Positions 10,125 through 19,728 are shown, numbered from the stretch's first letter. The stretch: 64,000 bases of DNA from Pedobacter paludis (GCF_003173575.1 NZ_QGNY01000007.1:62001-126000); one strand, 5' to 3'. The notes: generated by a model from the sequence alone, not told the origin. Made by a program: numbers and translations.

Positions 10125-11279
10125 ATGGCTAAAATCATCAACTTAGAAGTATTCAAGCGTTTTTTCAAATCAGAACAAATCGGCGGATTTATACTTTTAA
10201 CCTTCGTGATCATTTCCTTAATCCTTGCAAATACAGCCTTTAAAGAAAGTTTCGCCAATTTCTTGGAAATCAAATTGGTTTTTGGGCCGGTAAATTACAG
10301 CATTCTGGCTTGGATTAATGATGGATTAATGGCTGTTTTCTTTTTATTGGTCGGTTTAGAAATCAAAAGAGAATTAATTGAAGGCGAGTTATCCTCAACT
10401 AAAAGTGCAACCTTACCCGTAATTGCTGCGCTAGGCGGAATGCTTGTTCCTGCAACCATTTATTTCCTCTTCAATAAAGGAGCGGGTACCGCTTCTGGAT
10501 GGGGAATCCCAATGGCCACAGATATTGCATTTGCCTTAGCCATCATTGCCATGCTTGGAAAAAATGTACCCACAAGTTTGAAAATATTTTTAGCCGCTTT
10601 GGCAATTGTAGATGACTTGGGTGCGATATTGGTCATTGCCATTTTTTACACCAATGAAATTCATTTTGAATACCTGGCAATGGCTGGAGGAATTTTCATT
10701 CTACTAAGTTTAATGAATTATTTCGGCGTAAAAAACCTTTTCTTCTATATCATCCCTGGAATATTCCTTTGGTACTTCATTCATCATTCTGGTATTCATG
10801 CTACAGTTGCCGGGGTGCTTCTGGCTTTTACCATTCCCACAAATGAAACAGATGTTTTATCGCCTTTAGAAAAATTGGAGCACTTTTTAACTGTTCCAGT
10901 CAATTACATCATTATGCCAATATTCGCCTTGGCAAATACCAACATTACCTTTCAAAAAGAAATGATTTCGGGTCTGATCTCTCCGCTCGGACTTGGAATA
11001 ATTATCGGTTTATTTGTCGGTAAAACGATTGGCGTAACTTTTTTCAGTTGGCTTGCCGTAAAACTTAAGTGGGCAGATTTACCAACTGGAGCTGGCTGGA
11101 AACATATTTTAGGCTTGGGCATGTTGGCCGGAATCGGCTTCACGATGTCGATTTTTATTGCCCTGCTTTCTTTTAGTGAAGCACTGCACATTGCTGAAGC
11201 AAAGTTTGCCATATTAACCGCATCGGTATTATCGGGCGTGGTTGGTTTTGTATTTTTGAAATCGGTGAAGAAAGTTTAA
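10125..11279 (+). CDS. nhaA: Na+/H+ antiporter NhaA
   Basis: This 384-residue inner-membrane protein exchanges sodium (or lithium) for protons and supports pH and salt homeostasis. Family landmarks include INDGLMAVFFLLVGLEIKRE near residue 65, PMATDIAFALAI near 128 and AIVDDLGAILVIAIFY near 160. The last carries the paired aspartates that bind cation and proton. Roughly a dozen hydrophobic segments span the full length and the size is normal. It is monocistronic, with dispersed repeats on both sides. A TTATTTTTAC sequence just before the start may be part of its promoter. Confidence 0.95.
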   Translation: MAKIINLEVFKRFFKSEQIGGFILLTFVIISLILANTAFKESFANFLEIKLVFGPVNYSILAWINDGLMAVFFLLVGLEIKRELIEGELSSTKSATLPVIAALGGMLVPATIYFLFNKGAGTASGWGIPMATDIAFALAIIAMLGKNVPTSLKIFLAALAIVDDLGAILVIAIFYTNEIHFEYLAMAGGIFILLSLMNYFGVKNLFFYIIPGIFLWYFIHHSGIHATVAGVLLAFTIPTNETDVLSPLEKLEHFLTVPVNYIIMPIFALANTNITFQKEMISGLISPLGLGIIIGLFVGKTIGVTFFSWLAVKLKWADLPTGAGWKHILGLGMLAGIGFTMSIFIALLSFSEALHIAEAKFAILTASVLSGVVGFVFLKSVKKV

Positions 11280-11294
11280 GCGATCACAAAAACC

Positions 11295-11770
11295 ATCATT
11301 GCTAGGCCGGACATGAGCGAGCCGAAGCAATCCCCCTTGCCATCCTGAGTTTACGAAGCATCTCCAACCTAATAGCACTTCCTCTAAATAAGCACCAGCC
11401 CCTAGCTACCTTAAACATCTTTCTTACCACCAACAATGAACACCAACCATGAACGGTCATCCTCAGCTTGACTGGGGATCTTAATGCAATAATAAGCACC
11501 GTCATTGCGAGGATGGACATGAGCGAGCCGAACAATCCCCCTTGTCATCCTGAGTTTACGAAGGATCTCCAACCTAATAGCACTTCCTCTAAACAAGCAC
11601 CAAACAGGAACGATCTTAAACATCTTTCGTACCACCAACTATGAACGGCCGTCATCCTCAGCTTGACTAGGGATCTCAATGAACTTAAAAAGCCACCGTC
11701 ATTGCGAGGATGGAAATGAGCGAACTGAAGCAATCACCCTTGTCATCCTGAGCATACGAAGCCATAGCCA
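11295..11770. repeat. tandem ~200-bp repeat, about 2.4 copies
   Basis: Units begin near 11295, 11501 and 11698, giving periods of about 206 and 197 bases; the last is partial. Each starts with a CATTGC.AGG...GACATGAGCGAG block, then GTCATCCTGAG...CGAAGGATCTCC, then CCTAATAGCACTTCCTCTAA, and later TTAAACATCTTTC and CATCCTCAGCTTGACT. Copies differ by substitutions and small indels. Three overlapping antisense ORFs here are repeat by-products. Nothing else is seen between nhaA and 11852. Confidence 0.85.
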
Positions 11771-11851
11771 GCGCTTTAAAATTCCCGCCTATGCGGGAAT
11801 AACCACCGCCCGATTCAAATCATTTTTCCTTGCAAAGCACAATCTGAGCAA

Positions 11852-12121
11852 CTAACCATAAATACTAAGCAAAATCAGCCAGGTAACAAAGCCAACCGGC
11901 GCCAACACACCCGCACTTATAAAAAAAGATTTCACAAACGCTTTCTTACCCAGCACTAAAAAAACAATTGCTGTAACCAGGTTTAACATCACGTGAAAAA
12001 AAATACATACCCCCATCCCTACAGCGATGCTAAATCCCCTGTCTGCTACAGCGCTGGTGCGGACAATTAGTAAAGCATATACAGCAAATACCAATAAGTT
12101 TATCCCGATGATTTTGAACAT
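11852..12121 (-). CDS. small three-helix membrane protein, function unknown
   Basis: The 89-residue protein is almost entirely hydrophobic, with segments at about 4-22, 31-57 and 65-87, indicating three transmembrane helices. I do not recognise the family. It lies 134 bases downstream of another multi-pass membrane protein gene on the same strand, so the two may be linked, but the gap leaves room for separate promoters. Its composition is typical of a genuine inner-membrane protein and not a repeat-derived ORF. Confidence 0.6.
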   Translation of the reverse strand: MFKIIGINLLVFAVYALLIVRTSAVADRGFSIAVGMGVCIFFHVMLNLVTAIVFLVLGKKAFVKSFFISAGVLAPVGFVTWLILLSIYG

Positions 12122-12255
12122 AATTTGGTTTTTTATTGTTCATGACTAGCTTCAAATGAAGCACTTACCTATTCCTAAGCATCAAACCGATAAAAATGTT
12201 TTAATCAACGGGATTTAATTGTCAGCCTCTGGCTCCGAGACTATAAAATCAATCC

Positions 12256-12939
12256 TTATGATCCGAACGGCATCTTCAATAACTGCCTGATTGTGGCAAC
12301 CGTTGAAAGCAAAACCAATGGAACCAATACAGCGGGCAATAAAATAAAGGGAAAATAGCCTAACGCAACATTAGGCTGCTCAAAGCCGAATAAAACAAAC
12401 CTTGCTGGTAAAGAAAGAATAGCCGATGAAACTACGTTAAGCAACAACGCCAGACAAACCAGGTTCCATGTTATAATAACCCATTTGTTCAGTTTCTTGT
12501 TCACAAATCCAAAGTAGTAAATAAACGGAGCGGAGATCCCGGAAAAGACATCAAAATTCCGCCCGTGGAAGGTCATAGCCTCAGGAACGCCTTTGCTTAA
12601 GTAGAGCCAAAACAAAACCAATTCCACCGGTATTCGGATCACATGGAAAACAGTTAATGTAGGAAGGTTCAATCCATCCAGAAAAGTTCTTCCGCTTTTG
12701 GTTACCAGTCTTGAGATCAGAAACAACAGTGGTGGCACAATCAGAAGCGGGAAGCGTTCGGTGAGCGTATTCGGGTCTTTGTAGAAACCGCTTATGGCCA
12801 GTATCGATTGAAGTAAAATCCAGAGCAAAAGTGCTGTTAAGAAAGTTCGTGAATAATTAGTAGCCCGGTAAAATAACCAGATGGCAATTACAACAGTAAT
12901 ACCGAATGTTAAATAAACATAAATTGGTAAATGTTCCAT
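12256..12939 (-). CDS. multi-pass inner-membrane protein, function unknown
   Basis: The 227-residue protein has about six or seven hydrophobic helices spread along its length, with short polar loops and no catalytic motif I can name. It sits immediately downstream of a Crp/Fnr-family regulator on the same strand. The intergenic gap holds a TTGCCAAATGGCAA palindrome (13014-13027) with the geometry of an FNR/CRP box. This suggests that the regulator controls the gene, which is an inference from position only. Confidence 0.65.
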   Translation of the reverse strand: MEHLPIYVYLTFGITVVIAIWLFYRATNYSRTFLTALLLWILLQSILAISGFYKDPNTLTERFPLLIVPPLLFLISRLVTKSGRTFLDGLNLPTLTVFHVIRIPVELVLFWLYLSKGVPEAMTFHGRNFDVFSGISAPFIYYFGFVNKKLNKWVIITWNLVCLALLLNVVSSAILSLPARFVLFGFEQPNVALGYFPFILLPAVLVPLVLLSTVATIRQLLKMPFGS

Positions 12940-13013
12940 GGTCTTGTTTTTAAGTACAATACAAAGAACGCCAGCATTAGCCAGAACCTACTTACCAATT
13001 GACAGGAAACAAA

Positions 13014-13027
13014 TTGCCAAATGGCAA
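13014..13027. promoter_or_regulatory. candidate Crp/Fnr-type operator
   Basis: TTGCCAAATGGCAA is a 6-bp inverted repeat with a 2-base centre, matching the TTGnn-N4-nnCAA layout of FNR-family boxes. It is 75 bases upstream of the membrane-protein start and 13 bases past the regulator's stop codon. Confidence 0.4.
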
Positions 13028-13039
13028 GAAATTAAATAC

Positions 13040-13627
13040 TTACCTTTTAATAAATTCCTTTCTTATGCGGCTCAGGGAAGTATCTGTAATACCAAGATAA
13101 GACGCAATGTGCTTTAACTGGGCATATTTAAAAACCTCGTTATGGTGCTCAATCATGTCTGCATATCGCTCTTCTGCGCTCTTGTTAATCATCGAGAGTG
13201 TACGCTGCTTGTAGGCCACAAATTCTTTCACCAGCATGGCCCGGGCAAACTCCCTAAACTCTGGCACCGAATGAAACAGCATATTCAGTTTTTCAAAACT
13301 CGTTGCATACACTTTACAATCCGTAATGGCCTGCAAGTACTCCGCAGAGGGTTCCCGAAGAAAAAATGACGAGGCTTCAAAAGCAACCCGTCCCGCAGGG
13401 TAGAAAAAAGTAGTAATCTCGTTGCCCGCTGCATCAAAGGTAAAGGCCCTTACAAAACCTTCATCCAAATAATAATAGTCACTCACCTTTCCCTGTTTCA
13501 ACAGAAACTCATTTTTCGAAAACTCGATTTCTTCAAAATGGGCAGCTATAACTTCAAGACCAGCAGGCGTAACATTGATATTCGGAATATTTGCCTTGAT
13601 AAATTGAATGAGCGGTTCTTTTTCCAT
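13040..13627 (-). CDS. Crp/Fnr family transcriptional regulator
   Basis: The 195-residue protein has an N-terminal cyclic-nucleotide-binding-like beta roll (about 25-130; FLLKQGKVSDYYYLDEGFVR) and a C-terminal helix-turn-helix (about 165-195; QLKHIASYLGITDTSLSRIR). The phosphate-binding cassette of true cAMP receptors and the cysteine cluster of FNR are not evident, so the ligand is unknown. This is the common short Bacteroidetes Crp/Fnr type. It is upstream of, and probably controls, the membrane-protein gene at 12256. Confidence 0.88.
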   Translation of the reverse strand: MEKEPLIQFIKANIPNINVTPAGLEVIAAHFEEIEFSKNEFLLKQGKVSDYYYLDEGFVRAFTFDAAGNEITTFFYPAGRVAFEASSFFLREPSAEYLQAITDCKVYATSFEKLNMLFHSVPEFREFARAMLVKEFVAYKQRTLSMINKSAEERYADMIEHHNEVFKYAQLKHIASYLGITDTSLSRIRKEFIKR

Positions 13628-14214
13628 TGCTACAATGTACTAAAAAAATTGATTTTGTTCTTTCAAATCCACTCGCAACGGCAAGCCGAAACAAGCCAGC
13701 GAACCAGAGTTAAGAATACCAACGCATTATGATTCTACCAGCTCAGCAATAACGACCGGCCTGTTTAGCTTATCGTCAGTTCAAATTTAATCTGTAATTG
13801 GCCATAACACTTGGTTTAGAAATTCAATAGGATCAAAATCGATAATTACTTGAATGGTTTCTTACAGTTTACCGTAATGCGACTTAATAATTGGAGCTAA
13901 TGAGCATTAATTCCATAACCTTTATCAATCACATCAGTATTAGATTCCCCTTGATGGTCCATCGCACTCCTATTGCATCCCTAAGGCATGTTGATTGCAT
14001 TTTAAGGCATGTATTAAAATCGGGATGGGTTCATGCTACAAAAGGCCATATTCAGAAATATTTTAAGCTAGTGACTAGCCTGAACGATTGAAAATTTCGC
14101 AAGCCTGACTACGCAAATAAGATGCAACCCGAAATTTAGTTCAATCTGATCTGGCCAAGGCGGATAGGGATCTGCACCATGCTGCCGTACTCCTTCAAGT
14201 GAGGAAGATTAACG
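13628..14214. other. intergenic stretch without recognisable gene
   Basis: Nearly 590 bases between the Crp/Fnr start and the first module of repeat copy 3. One 66-codon ORF on the plus strand (13891-14091) has no coding character or family resemblance. The sequence may include decayed coding DNA, but I cannot identify its source. Confidence 0.4.
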
Positions 14215-14680
14215 TGCTTCGAATCATAGCCCCCTCTCCTTCGGAGAGGGTTGGGGTGAGGCTTTTACAATGATCAAAAACCACCCCCGCCCCTCCTAAA
14301 TTAAGAGGGGAGTTCCCCTCATAGTCTTTAACCGTTGAGCCGAAATTAACTTCCTAAAAAAGGAATGTTAAGCACCCAGTTTTTTCTGCACCATGCTCCC
14401 TTCACCCTTCGGGGGGAAGGTGCCCACCGGGCGGATGGGGGTTCGGCACCCTGCTTTCCGGCATAGGAGATGATCGCAGAAGAAACCACCAAAAGCTTTT
14501 CAAAATAAATCTTTATTACAAGAAAAGCTGCAGTGCGCACGCTCAATTTTTCATTGAGCCTTGCACTGCAGTAAAAAGCGTTGGTAGGTTTGTTTAAGAT
14601 CAGAGCCAAGCCTTGATTTTTGTTTCTTTTTATCAAGAAAAAGAAAAAAGCCCTCGGCGGCGATGAGCTGAAGAGAAAAC
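14215..14680. repeat. composite dispersed repeat, copy 3
   Basis: Contains the CTCCTTCGGAGAGGGTTGGG module (14230-14261), the middle CCGCCCCTCCTAAATTAAGAG block shared with copy 1, and the CACCGGGCGGATGGGGG module (14423-14441). A different hairpin block follows (about 14529-14573): arms CTGCAGTGC and GCACTGCAG enclose a nested CTCAAT/ATTGAG pair. The ending GCCTTGATTTTTG...AAGAAAAAGAAAA is shared with copy 2. Confidence 0.8.
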
Positions 14681-14689
14681 CAAAAGGAG

Positions 14690-15113
14690 TTTAGCTTTGC
14701 GCACGCTCAATTTTTCATTAGCCTGTCCCGATTTATATCGGGAAGCCTTGCACAGCAGTAAAAAAGCGTTGGTAGGTTTGTTTAAGATCAGATCCAAGCC
14801 TTTAAGTTATGCCCTATTGTTTAAAGCTTAATGGCGGGCATGCTTTCGCTACGCTCAGGTTTGTTACTTTTTTGATCAAGCAAAAATTAAGTGCCCCTCG
14901 GCGACGCCGAGCCGAAAAGTAACATTATTGGGATAAGGGAAAGAGCGGAATTATAAAGTGACTCTATATTACGCATTCTCGTGTCCCTCCCACTTAGGGT
15001 GGAAAATTGGGAACTCTGAATAATAGCTCCCTCTCCTTCGGAGAGGGTTGGGGTGAGGCTTTACAACCCTTCACCCTTCAGGGGGGAAGGTGCCCACCGG
15101 GCGGATGGGGGCT
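14690..15113. repeat. composite dispersed repeat, copy 4 with partial hairpin block
   Basis: The left part (14697-14800) repeats the GCGCACGCTCAATTTTTCATT hairpin block of copy 3 with an extra CCCGAT/ATCGGG stem. The right part (14780-15113) carries the CATGCTTTCGCTACGCTCAG, CTCCTTCGGAGAGGGTTGGG (15027-15058) and CACCGGGCGGATGGGGG modules. It runs up to the stop codon of the efflux outer-membrane gene. It is in the same orientation as copies 1-3. Confidence 0.78.
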
Positions 15114-15129
15114 TTAATTCCAGCCCCCA
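15106..15129 (-). terminator. inverted repeat spanning the efflux-operon stop codon
   Basis: TGGGGGCT (15106-15113, within the repeat) and AGCCCCCA (15122-15129, within the coding end) form an 8-bp stem; the 8-base loop contains the stop codon. It could act as a terminator or 3'-end stabiliser for the operon mRNA, but no clear T tract follows on the minus strand. Confidence 0.35.
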
Positions 15130-16529
15130 CCCAACGATCTATACAAGCCAACAACAGCATTTAACTGTTCTGTTTTGATGGTGGTTAATTCCAGTTCGCT
15201 CTGCAATAAATTGCCTTGAGCCGTAATCACTTCCAAATAGCTGGCCATGCCACTTTTAAAAAGCAGACTGGCATTTCTAGAAGCCTGTTGTAAAGTTTGA
15301 GCCCTTTTTTCTGCGATGCCATATTGAGTTTTCAATTTTTCAACCTTGGTCAATTCATCAGAAACCTCTCCTACTGCATTTAAAACCGACTGACGAAATT
15401 GAATCACCGTTTTATCGCGATCTATTTTAGCCAGTTCGTAACTTGCCTTTAACTGTCCGCGTTGAAAAATGGGTTGAGTAATCCCACCAGAAACCATTCC
15501 GAACAAGGATGCCGGAACATTAAACCAATTGCTTGCCTTAAAAGAATTTACACCACCACTAGCGGTAATCACAAGAGAGGGATATAAACTGGCCTTTGCA
15601 ACACCGACTTTGGCATTAGCCACATTTAAAGCCAATTCTGCTGACTTAATATCTGGTCTACGGCTCAACAAAGCCGATGGAAACCCCGTACTTAAATTTT
15701 GTGGAATCTCCATGTTTTCCAGTCTGGTTTGCCTGTTGATGGCTTTAGGCAATGTACCGATTAAAACACTTAGTGCATTTTCTTGCAAGATTACATTTTG
15801 CTCCAAGCGGGGAATGAGCTGGGCCGCAACCAACTGCTGAGCCTCTGCCTGTTGTATAGCCAATGAAGTTACCTGTCCGGCACCAAACTGTAAGTTTATA
15901 ATCCTTAAAGTGCTATCGTTTAGTTTTAGGTTTTTCTTCGCAATTTCCAGCTGGGCATCCATCATTAAAAGATTGTAATAACCCTCTGCTACGTTGGCCA
16001 CTAAACGTGTCTGAATGGCTTTTCTAGCTTCTTCTGTTTGCAAAAAACTGGCTAAAGCGCCAGCTTTTTGATTACGGATTTTACCCCAGATATCGGCCTC
16101 CCAAAACACACCCAGATTGGCATTGTAATCTTCGATATGTTTTGAGCCAGTAAATTGACTGATGCTTAAACCATTTAAGCTATTATCAGAAGGGCGACTT
16201 GAGCTCGCTGCCACCTGCAGCTTAAGCTCAGGTAAATAGCCCAATTTCGATTGTTTAAAAAGCACCTCTGCCGCATCGATATTTTTCAATGCAATTTGCA
16301 TATCGTAATTTTTCTCCAGCGCGGTATCGATTAAATTCTGAACAGTTAAATCTGAAATAAAACTTTTTAAAGGCAAATCGCCAATGCTTGCCGAATCTTT
16401 CGGCGCTGAATTTCTAAATAAGCCTGGCGCAACATTGGGCAAGGATAAATCTTTAGAAACCGAACATCCACTCCATACCATAACAAGGAGCAGGATGGTA
16501 AAAATATTAAACCGTTTCATAAACTGCAT
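15114..16529 (-). CDS. efflux RND outer-membrane lipoprotein (OprM/NodT family)
   Basis: The 471-residue protein forms the outer-membrane exit channel of a tripartite pump. The N-terminus is a lipoprotein signal with a WSGCS lipobox. Two outer-membrane-efflux repeats of alternating coiled-coil and beta segments follow, with the family motif LSRRPDIKSAELAL near residue 280. The size is standard. The first Met lies 23 bases inside the upstream pump gene; the Met three codons later (16520) is an equally good start. It is the last gene of the adaptor-pump-channel operon. Confidence 0.92.
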   Translation of the reverse strand: MQFMKRFNIFTILLLVMVWSGCSVSKDLSLPNVAPGLFRNSAPKDSASIGDLPLKSFISDLTVQNLIDTALEKNYDMQIALKNIDAAEVLFKQSKLGYLPELKLQVAASSSRPSDNSLNGLSISQFTGSKHIEDYNANLGVFWEADIWGKIRNQKAGALASFLQTEEARKAIQTRLVANVAEGYYNLLMMDAQLEIAKKNLKLNDSTLRIINLQFGAGQVTSLAIQQAEAQQLVAAQLIPRLEQNVILQENALSVLIGTLPKAINRQTRLENMEIPQNLSTGFPSALLSRRPDIKSAELALNVANAKVGVAKASLYPSLVITASGGVNSFKASNWFNVPASLFGMVSGGITQPIFQRGQLKASYELAKIDRDKTVIQFRQSVLNAVGEVSDELTKVEKLKTQYGIAEKRAQTLQQASRNASLLFKSGMASYLEVITAQGNLLQSELELTTIKTEQLNAVVGLYRSLGGGWN

Positions 16530-19500
16530 GATTATTTATAGGTTCTTCATGGTGACGAACAACCTCATTTGTTGATTTTTTTGATAGTTTTTCCTGTAAA
16601 GCCTGGAAGATGACGAAAAGTACCGGAATGATAAATAAACCTAAAACAACACCAGATACCATCCCGCCTGCGGCACCGATACTGATGGAGTGGTTACCTT
16701 GGGCTGATGGGCCCGTTGCAATACTCATTGGGAATAAACCGAACACAAAGGCAAGTGACGTCATAATAATCGGTCTGATCCTTAATCGTGCGGCCTCAAT
16801 AGCCGAATCAACCAAACTCAGTCCTGCCTTTCGCCGCTGAACCGCAAACTCCACAATCAGAATCGCGTTTTTAGCCAGCAACCCGATCAGCATAATCAGT
16901 GCTACCTGTACATAAATGTTATTTTCGATACCGGTTAAACCCAACACCACAAATACACCGAATATACCTGTAGGGATAGAAAGTATTACGGCCAATGGCA
17001 AGATATAACTTTCATACTGAGCCGATAATAAGAAATATACGAACACCAAACAAAGCAGAAAGATTACGGTCGATTGCCCGCCTGAAGAAATTTCCTCACG
17101 GGTTTGTCCCGAGAATTCGTAAGCATATCCCGTTGGCAATTGTTCTTTAGCCGTTTCTTCTATTGCCTTAATCGCATCACCAGAACTAAAACCAGGTTTA
17201 GGGATGGCATTTACCTCGATAGAGTTAAACAGGTTATAACGCGAAGCGGTTTCAGAGCCATATACACGGGTTAATTTAACCAATGTACTAATCGGTACAC
17301 TTTCGCCTGCCTTGTTTTTAACAAACACGCGATCGATAGCCGAAGGATCGGTTCTGTCGGCAATATCGGCCTGCACCACTACACGATAATATTTACCGAA
17401 GCGGTTAAAATCTGATGCCTGTGCCGTACCAAAATAAGTCTGCATGGTTTGCAGAATATCTTTTTTGCTTACACCCAGCTGATCGGCTTTTTCATCGTTA
17501 ACATCCAATTGCAACTGCGGATAATCGGCTTTATAAGAAGTAAAAGCATAGGCAATTGCAGGTTTCGTCATTAACTTTCCAATAAAATTATTTGCTACAC
17601 CGCTAAATTTATCCAGCCTTCCATTGGTTTTATCCTGTAACATCACGTTCATCGCCTCAACGTTACTAAAACCGGGTACCGTTGGAAAACTGAATACAAA
17701 GAAGGTCCCGGCCGATATAGCAGCCATTTTAGCCCTTACAATATTCTGGATTTCATCGATGTTTTTAACGGCTCCCCTTTCTTCATTTGGTTTTAACAAC
17801 AAGAAAATCTGACCCGCTGAAGGACTATTAGAAGCGGTTAAAAAGTTATAACCGGCCAACGACATTACAAACCTGGCTGATGGCATAGCCCTCAATTCGG
17901 CTTCAGCCTGTTTCAGCATTTTATTGGTATTGGCTAATGAGGTTCCCGATGGACTGGCGACGGCAATCGCCACAAAACCCTGATCCTCTGTAGGAATAAA
18001 GCCTGTTTTTGTTCTGCTCACTAGGAAAACGGTAACCAGAACGATTAAGGCTAAGCCGCCCACACTCAGCCATTTATTACGGATCAGCACTTTTAATCCA
18101 CCAACGTATCTGTTGGTCATATAATTGAAGCCACCGTTAAAGCCGGCATAAAATTTTTCTACAAAACCTTTTTTAGGGGCATGATGTCCACCTCCTGCAT
18201 GTTTGTTCTTTAAAAATAAGGCAGCCAAAGCCGGACTTAAAGTTAAAGCGTTAACTGCCGAGATAATGATGGCGATGGCCATGGTTAGGGCAAACTGTTT
18301 GTAAAATATACCTGTAGAACCCGTCATAAACCCAACCGGTAAAAATACCGCAGCCATAACCAATGTAATCGAGATAATTGCCCCGGTAATTTCGCTCATT
18401 GCCTGTGTAGTGGCCTCTTTAGGCGAAAGCGTGGGGTCTTCTTCCATTTTGGCATGCACCGCTTCAACCACAACAATCGCGTCATCCACCACAATACCTA
18501 TGGCCAGTACCAGTGCAAACAAGGTTAAAAGGTTTACCGAGAAACCGAACAATTGCATAAAAAAGAATGTACCGATAATGGCAACCGGAACCGCAATGGC
18601 CGGGATTAAGGTAGATCTGAAATCCTGAAGGAAGATAAACACAACGATAAATACCAATAAGAAAGCCTCGATCAAAGTATGCTCTACCTGGTTTATGGAT
18701 TCATCTAAATCGGTTTTGGTACGGTAAAACTGATTGTATTTAATCCCCGCAGGAAAATCCTTTGATAATTTTGCCAAAAGCTTATCAATGGAAATCTGAA
18801 TTTCGTTGGCATTCGATCCAGATAATTGGATTACACCAATGGTAATACCATCATGACCATTCAAACGGTTTACGCTACCATAACTATAAGCACCCAGTTC
18901 CACACGGGCAACATCTTTTAAGCGTAAGATAGAACCATCCGAATTAGAACGGATCGCAATGTTCTGATACTCTTCTGGTTTGGTAAGTTTACCTTTATAT
19001 TTAATAATGTATTCAAATGCCTCATCACTGCGTTCACCAACCCGACCAGGTGCCGCTTCCAGGTTTTTATCCTGAATAGCCGTAATCACTTCGTTGGGTG
19101 TAATTTTATAGGTAGCCAATTGGCTTGGGTTTAACCATACCCGCATCGAATAATCTTTAATTCCACCAAATACACTGGCAGAACCTACACCCGGAATACG
19201 CTTAAGCTCCGGAATAATATTGATCTGTGCATAGTTATTTACAAAAACAGCATCATATTTTTTTGGATCTTCGGAGTAAACCCCAATCGCACCAATAAAG
19301 CTGTTTTGCTGTTTGGTAGTGGTTATACCATATTGTACAACCTCTGCAGGCAATTGGCTGGTAGCTTGCGAAACACGGTTCTGCACATTAACGGCAGCCT
19401 GATCGGGGTTGGTACCCTGTTGAAAGTAAACCGTGATGGCCAATGTACCATCGTTACTGGCGCTGGAAGTCATGTAAGTCATGTTCTCCACACCGTTAAT

Positions 19501-19704
19501 TGCTTCCTCCAATGATGGAGTTACCGAACGTAAAATCGTTTCGGCATTGGCCCCAGGATATACAGCAGTAACCAATACCGACGGAGGTGCGATATTTGGA
19601 AAGCGCTCTAAGGGCAACTTGGTTAAGCCAAGTATACCAACGATTACCAATAAGATGGAAATAACCGTCGAAAGTACAGGCCTGTCTATAAATTTCTGAA
19701 ACAT
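16507..19704 (-). CDS. RND multidrug efflux permease (HAE1/AcrB type)
   Basis: The 1065-residue inner-membrane transporter has the AcrB architecture: twelve hydrophobic helices and two large periplasmic loops. The proton-relay residues are intact. TM4 reads AIGIVVDDAIVVVE near residue 405 (paired Asp) and TM10 reads GLLAKNAILIVEF near 945 (Lys). N-terminal FIDRPVLSTVISILLVIVG is also typical. It should export hydrophobic or amphiphilic compounds using the proton gradient, with the neighbouring adaptor and channel. It starts 24 bases after the adaptor stop and overlaps the channel gene, so the three are translated from one mRNA. Confidence 0.95.
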   Translation of the reverse strand: MFQKFIDRPVLSTVISILLVIVGILGLTKLPLERFPNIAPPSVLVTAVYPGANAETILRSVTPSLEEAINGVENMTYMTSSASNDGTLAITVYFQQGTNPDQAAVNVQNRVSQATSQLPAEVVQYGITTTKQQNSFIGAIGVYSEDPKKYDAVFVNNYAQINIIPELKRIPGVGSASVFGGIKDYSMRVWLNPSQLATYKITPNEVITAIQDKNLEAAPGRVGERSDEAFEYIIKYKGKLTKPEEYQNIAIRSNSDGSILRLKDVARVELGAYSYGSVNRLNGHDGITIGVIQLSGSNANEIQISIDKLLAKLSKDFPAGIKYNQFYRTKTDLDESINQVEHTLIEAFLLVFIVVFIFLQDFRSTLIPAIAVPVAIIGTFFFMQLFGFSVNLLTLFALVLAIGIVVDDAIVVVEAVHAKMEEDPTLSPKEATTQAMSEITGAIISITLVMAAVFLPVGFMTGSTGIFYKQFALTMAIAIIISAVNALTLSPALAALFLKNKHAGGGHHAPKKGFVEKFYAGFNGGFNYMTNRYVGGLKVLIRNKWLSVGGLALIVLVTVFLVSRTKTGFIPTEDQGFVAIAVASPSGTSLANTNKMLKQAEAELRAMPSARFVMSLAGYNFLTASNSPSAGQIFLLLKPNEERGAVKNIDEIQNIVRAKMAAISAGTFFVFSFPTVPGFSNVEAMNVMLQDKTNGRLDKFSGVANNFIGKLMTKPAIAYAFTSYKADYPQLQLDVNDEKADQLGVSKKDILQTMQTYFGTAQASDFNRFGKYYRVVVQADIADRTDPSAIDRVFVKNKAGESVPISTLVKLTRVYGSETASRYNLFNSIEVNAIPKPGFSSGDAIKAIEETAKEQLPTGYAYEFSGQTREEISSGGQSTVIFLLCLVFVYFLLSAQYESYILPLAVILSIPTGIFGVFVVLGLTGIENNIYVQVALIMLIGLLAKNAILIVEFAVQRRKAGLSLVDSAIEAARLRIRPIIMTSLAFVFGLFPMSIATGPSAQGNHSISIGAAGGMVSGVVLGLFIIPVLFVIFQALQEKLSKKSTNEVVRHHEEPINNHAVYETV

Positions 19705-19728
19705 GACTTTTTATATTTTATTGTCGTA

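Noticed and set aside
11302..11733. Three overlapping antisense ORFs in the tandem repeat
   Set aside because: They share similar peptides only because they translate successive copies of the ~200-bp unit; no start context or family.
13891..14091. 66-codon plus-strand ORF downstream of the Crp/Fnr start
   Set aside because: No family, no promoter evidence and no supporting neighbour; could be chance in low-GC DNA.
8960..15113. CRISPR array
   Set aside because: The repeated units are long, modular and unequal in spacing, with no short regularly spaced repeats and no cas genes.
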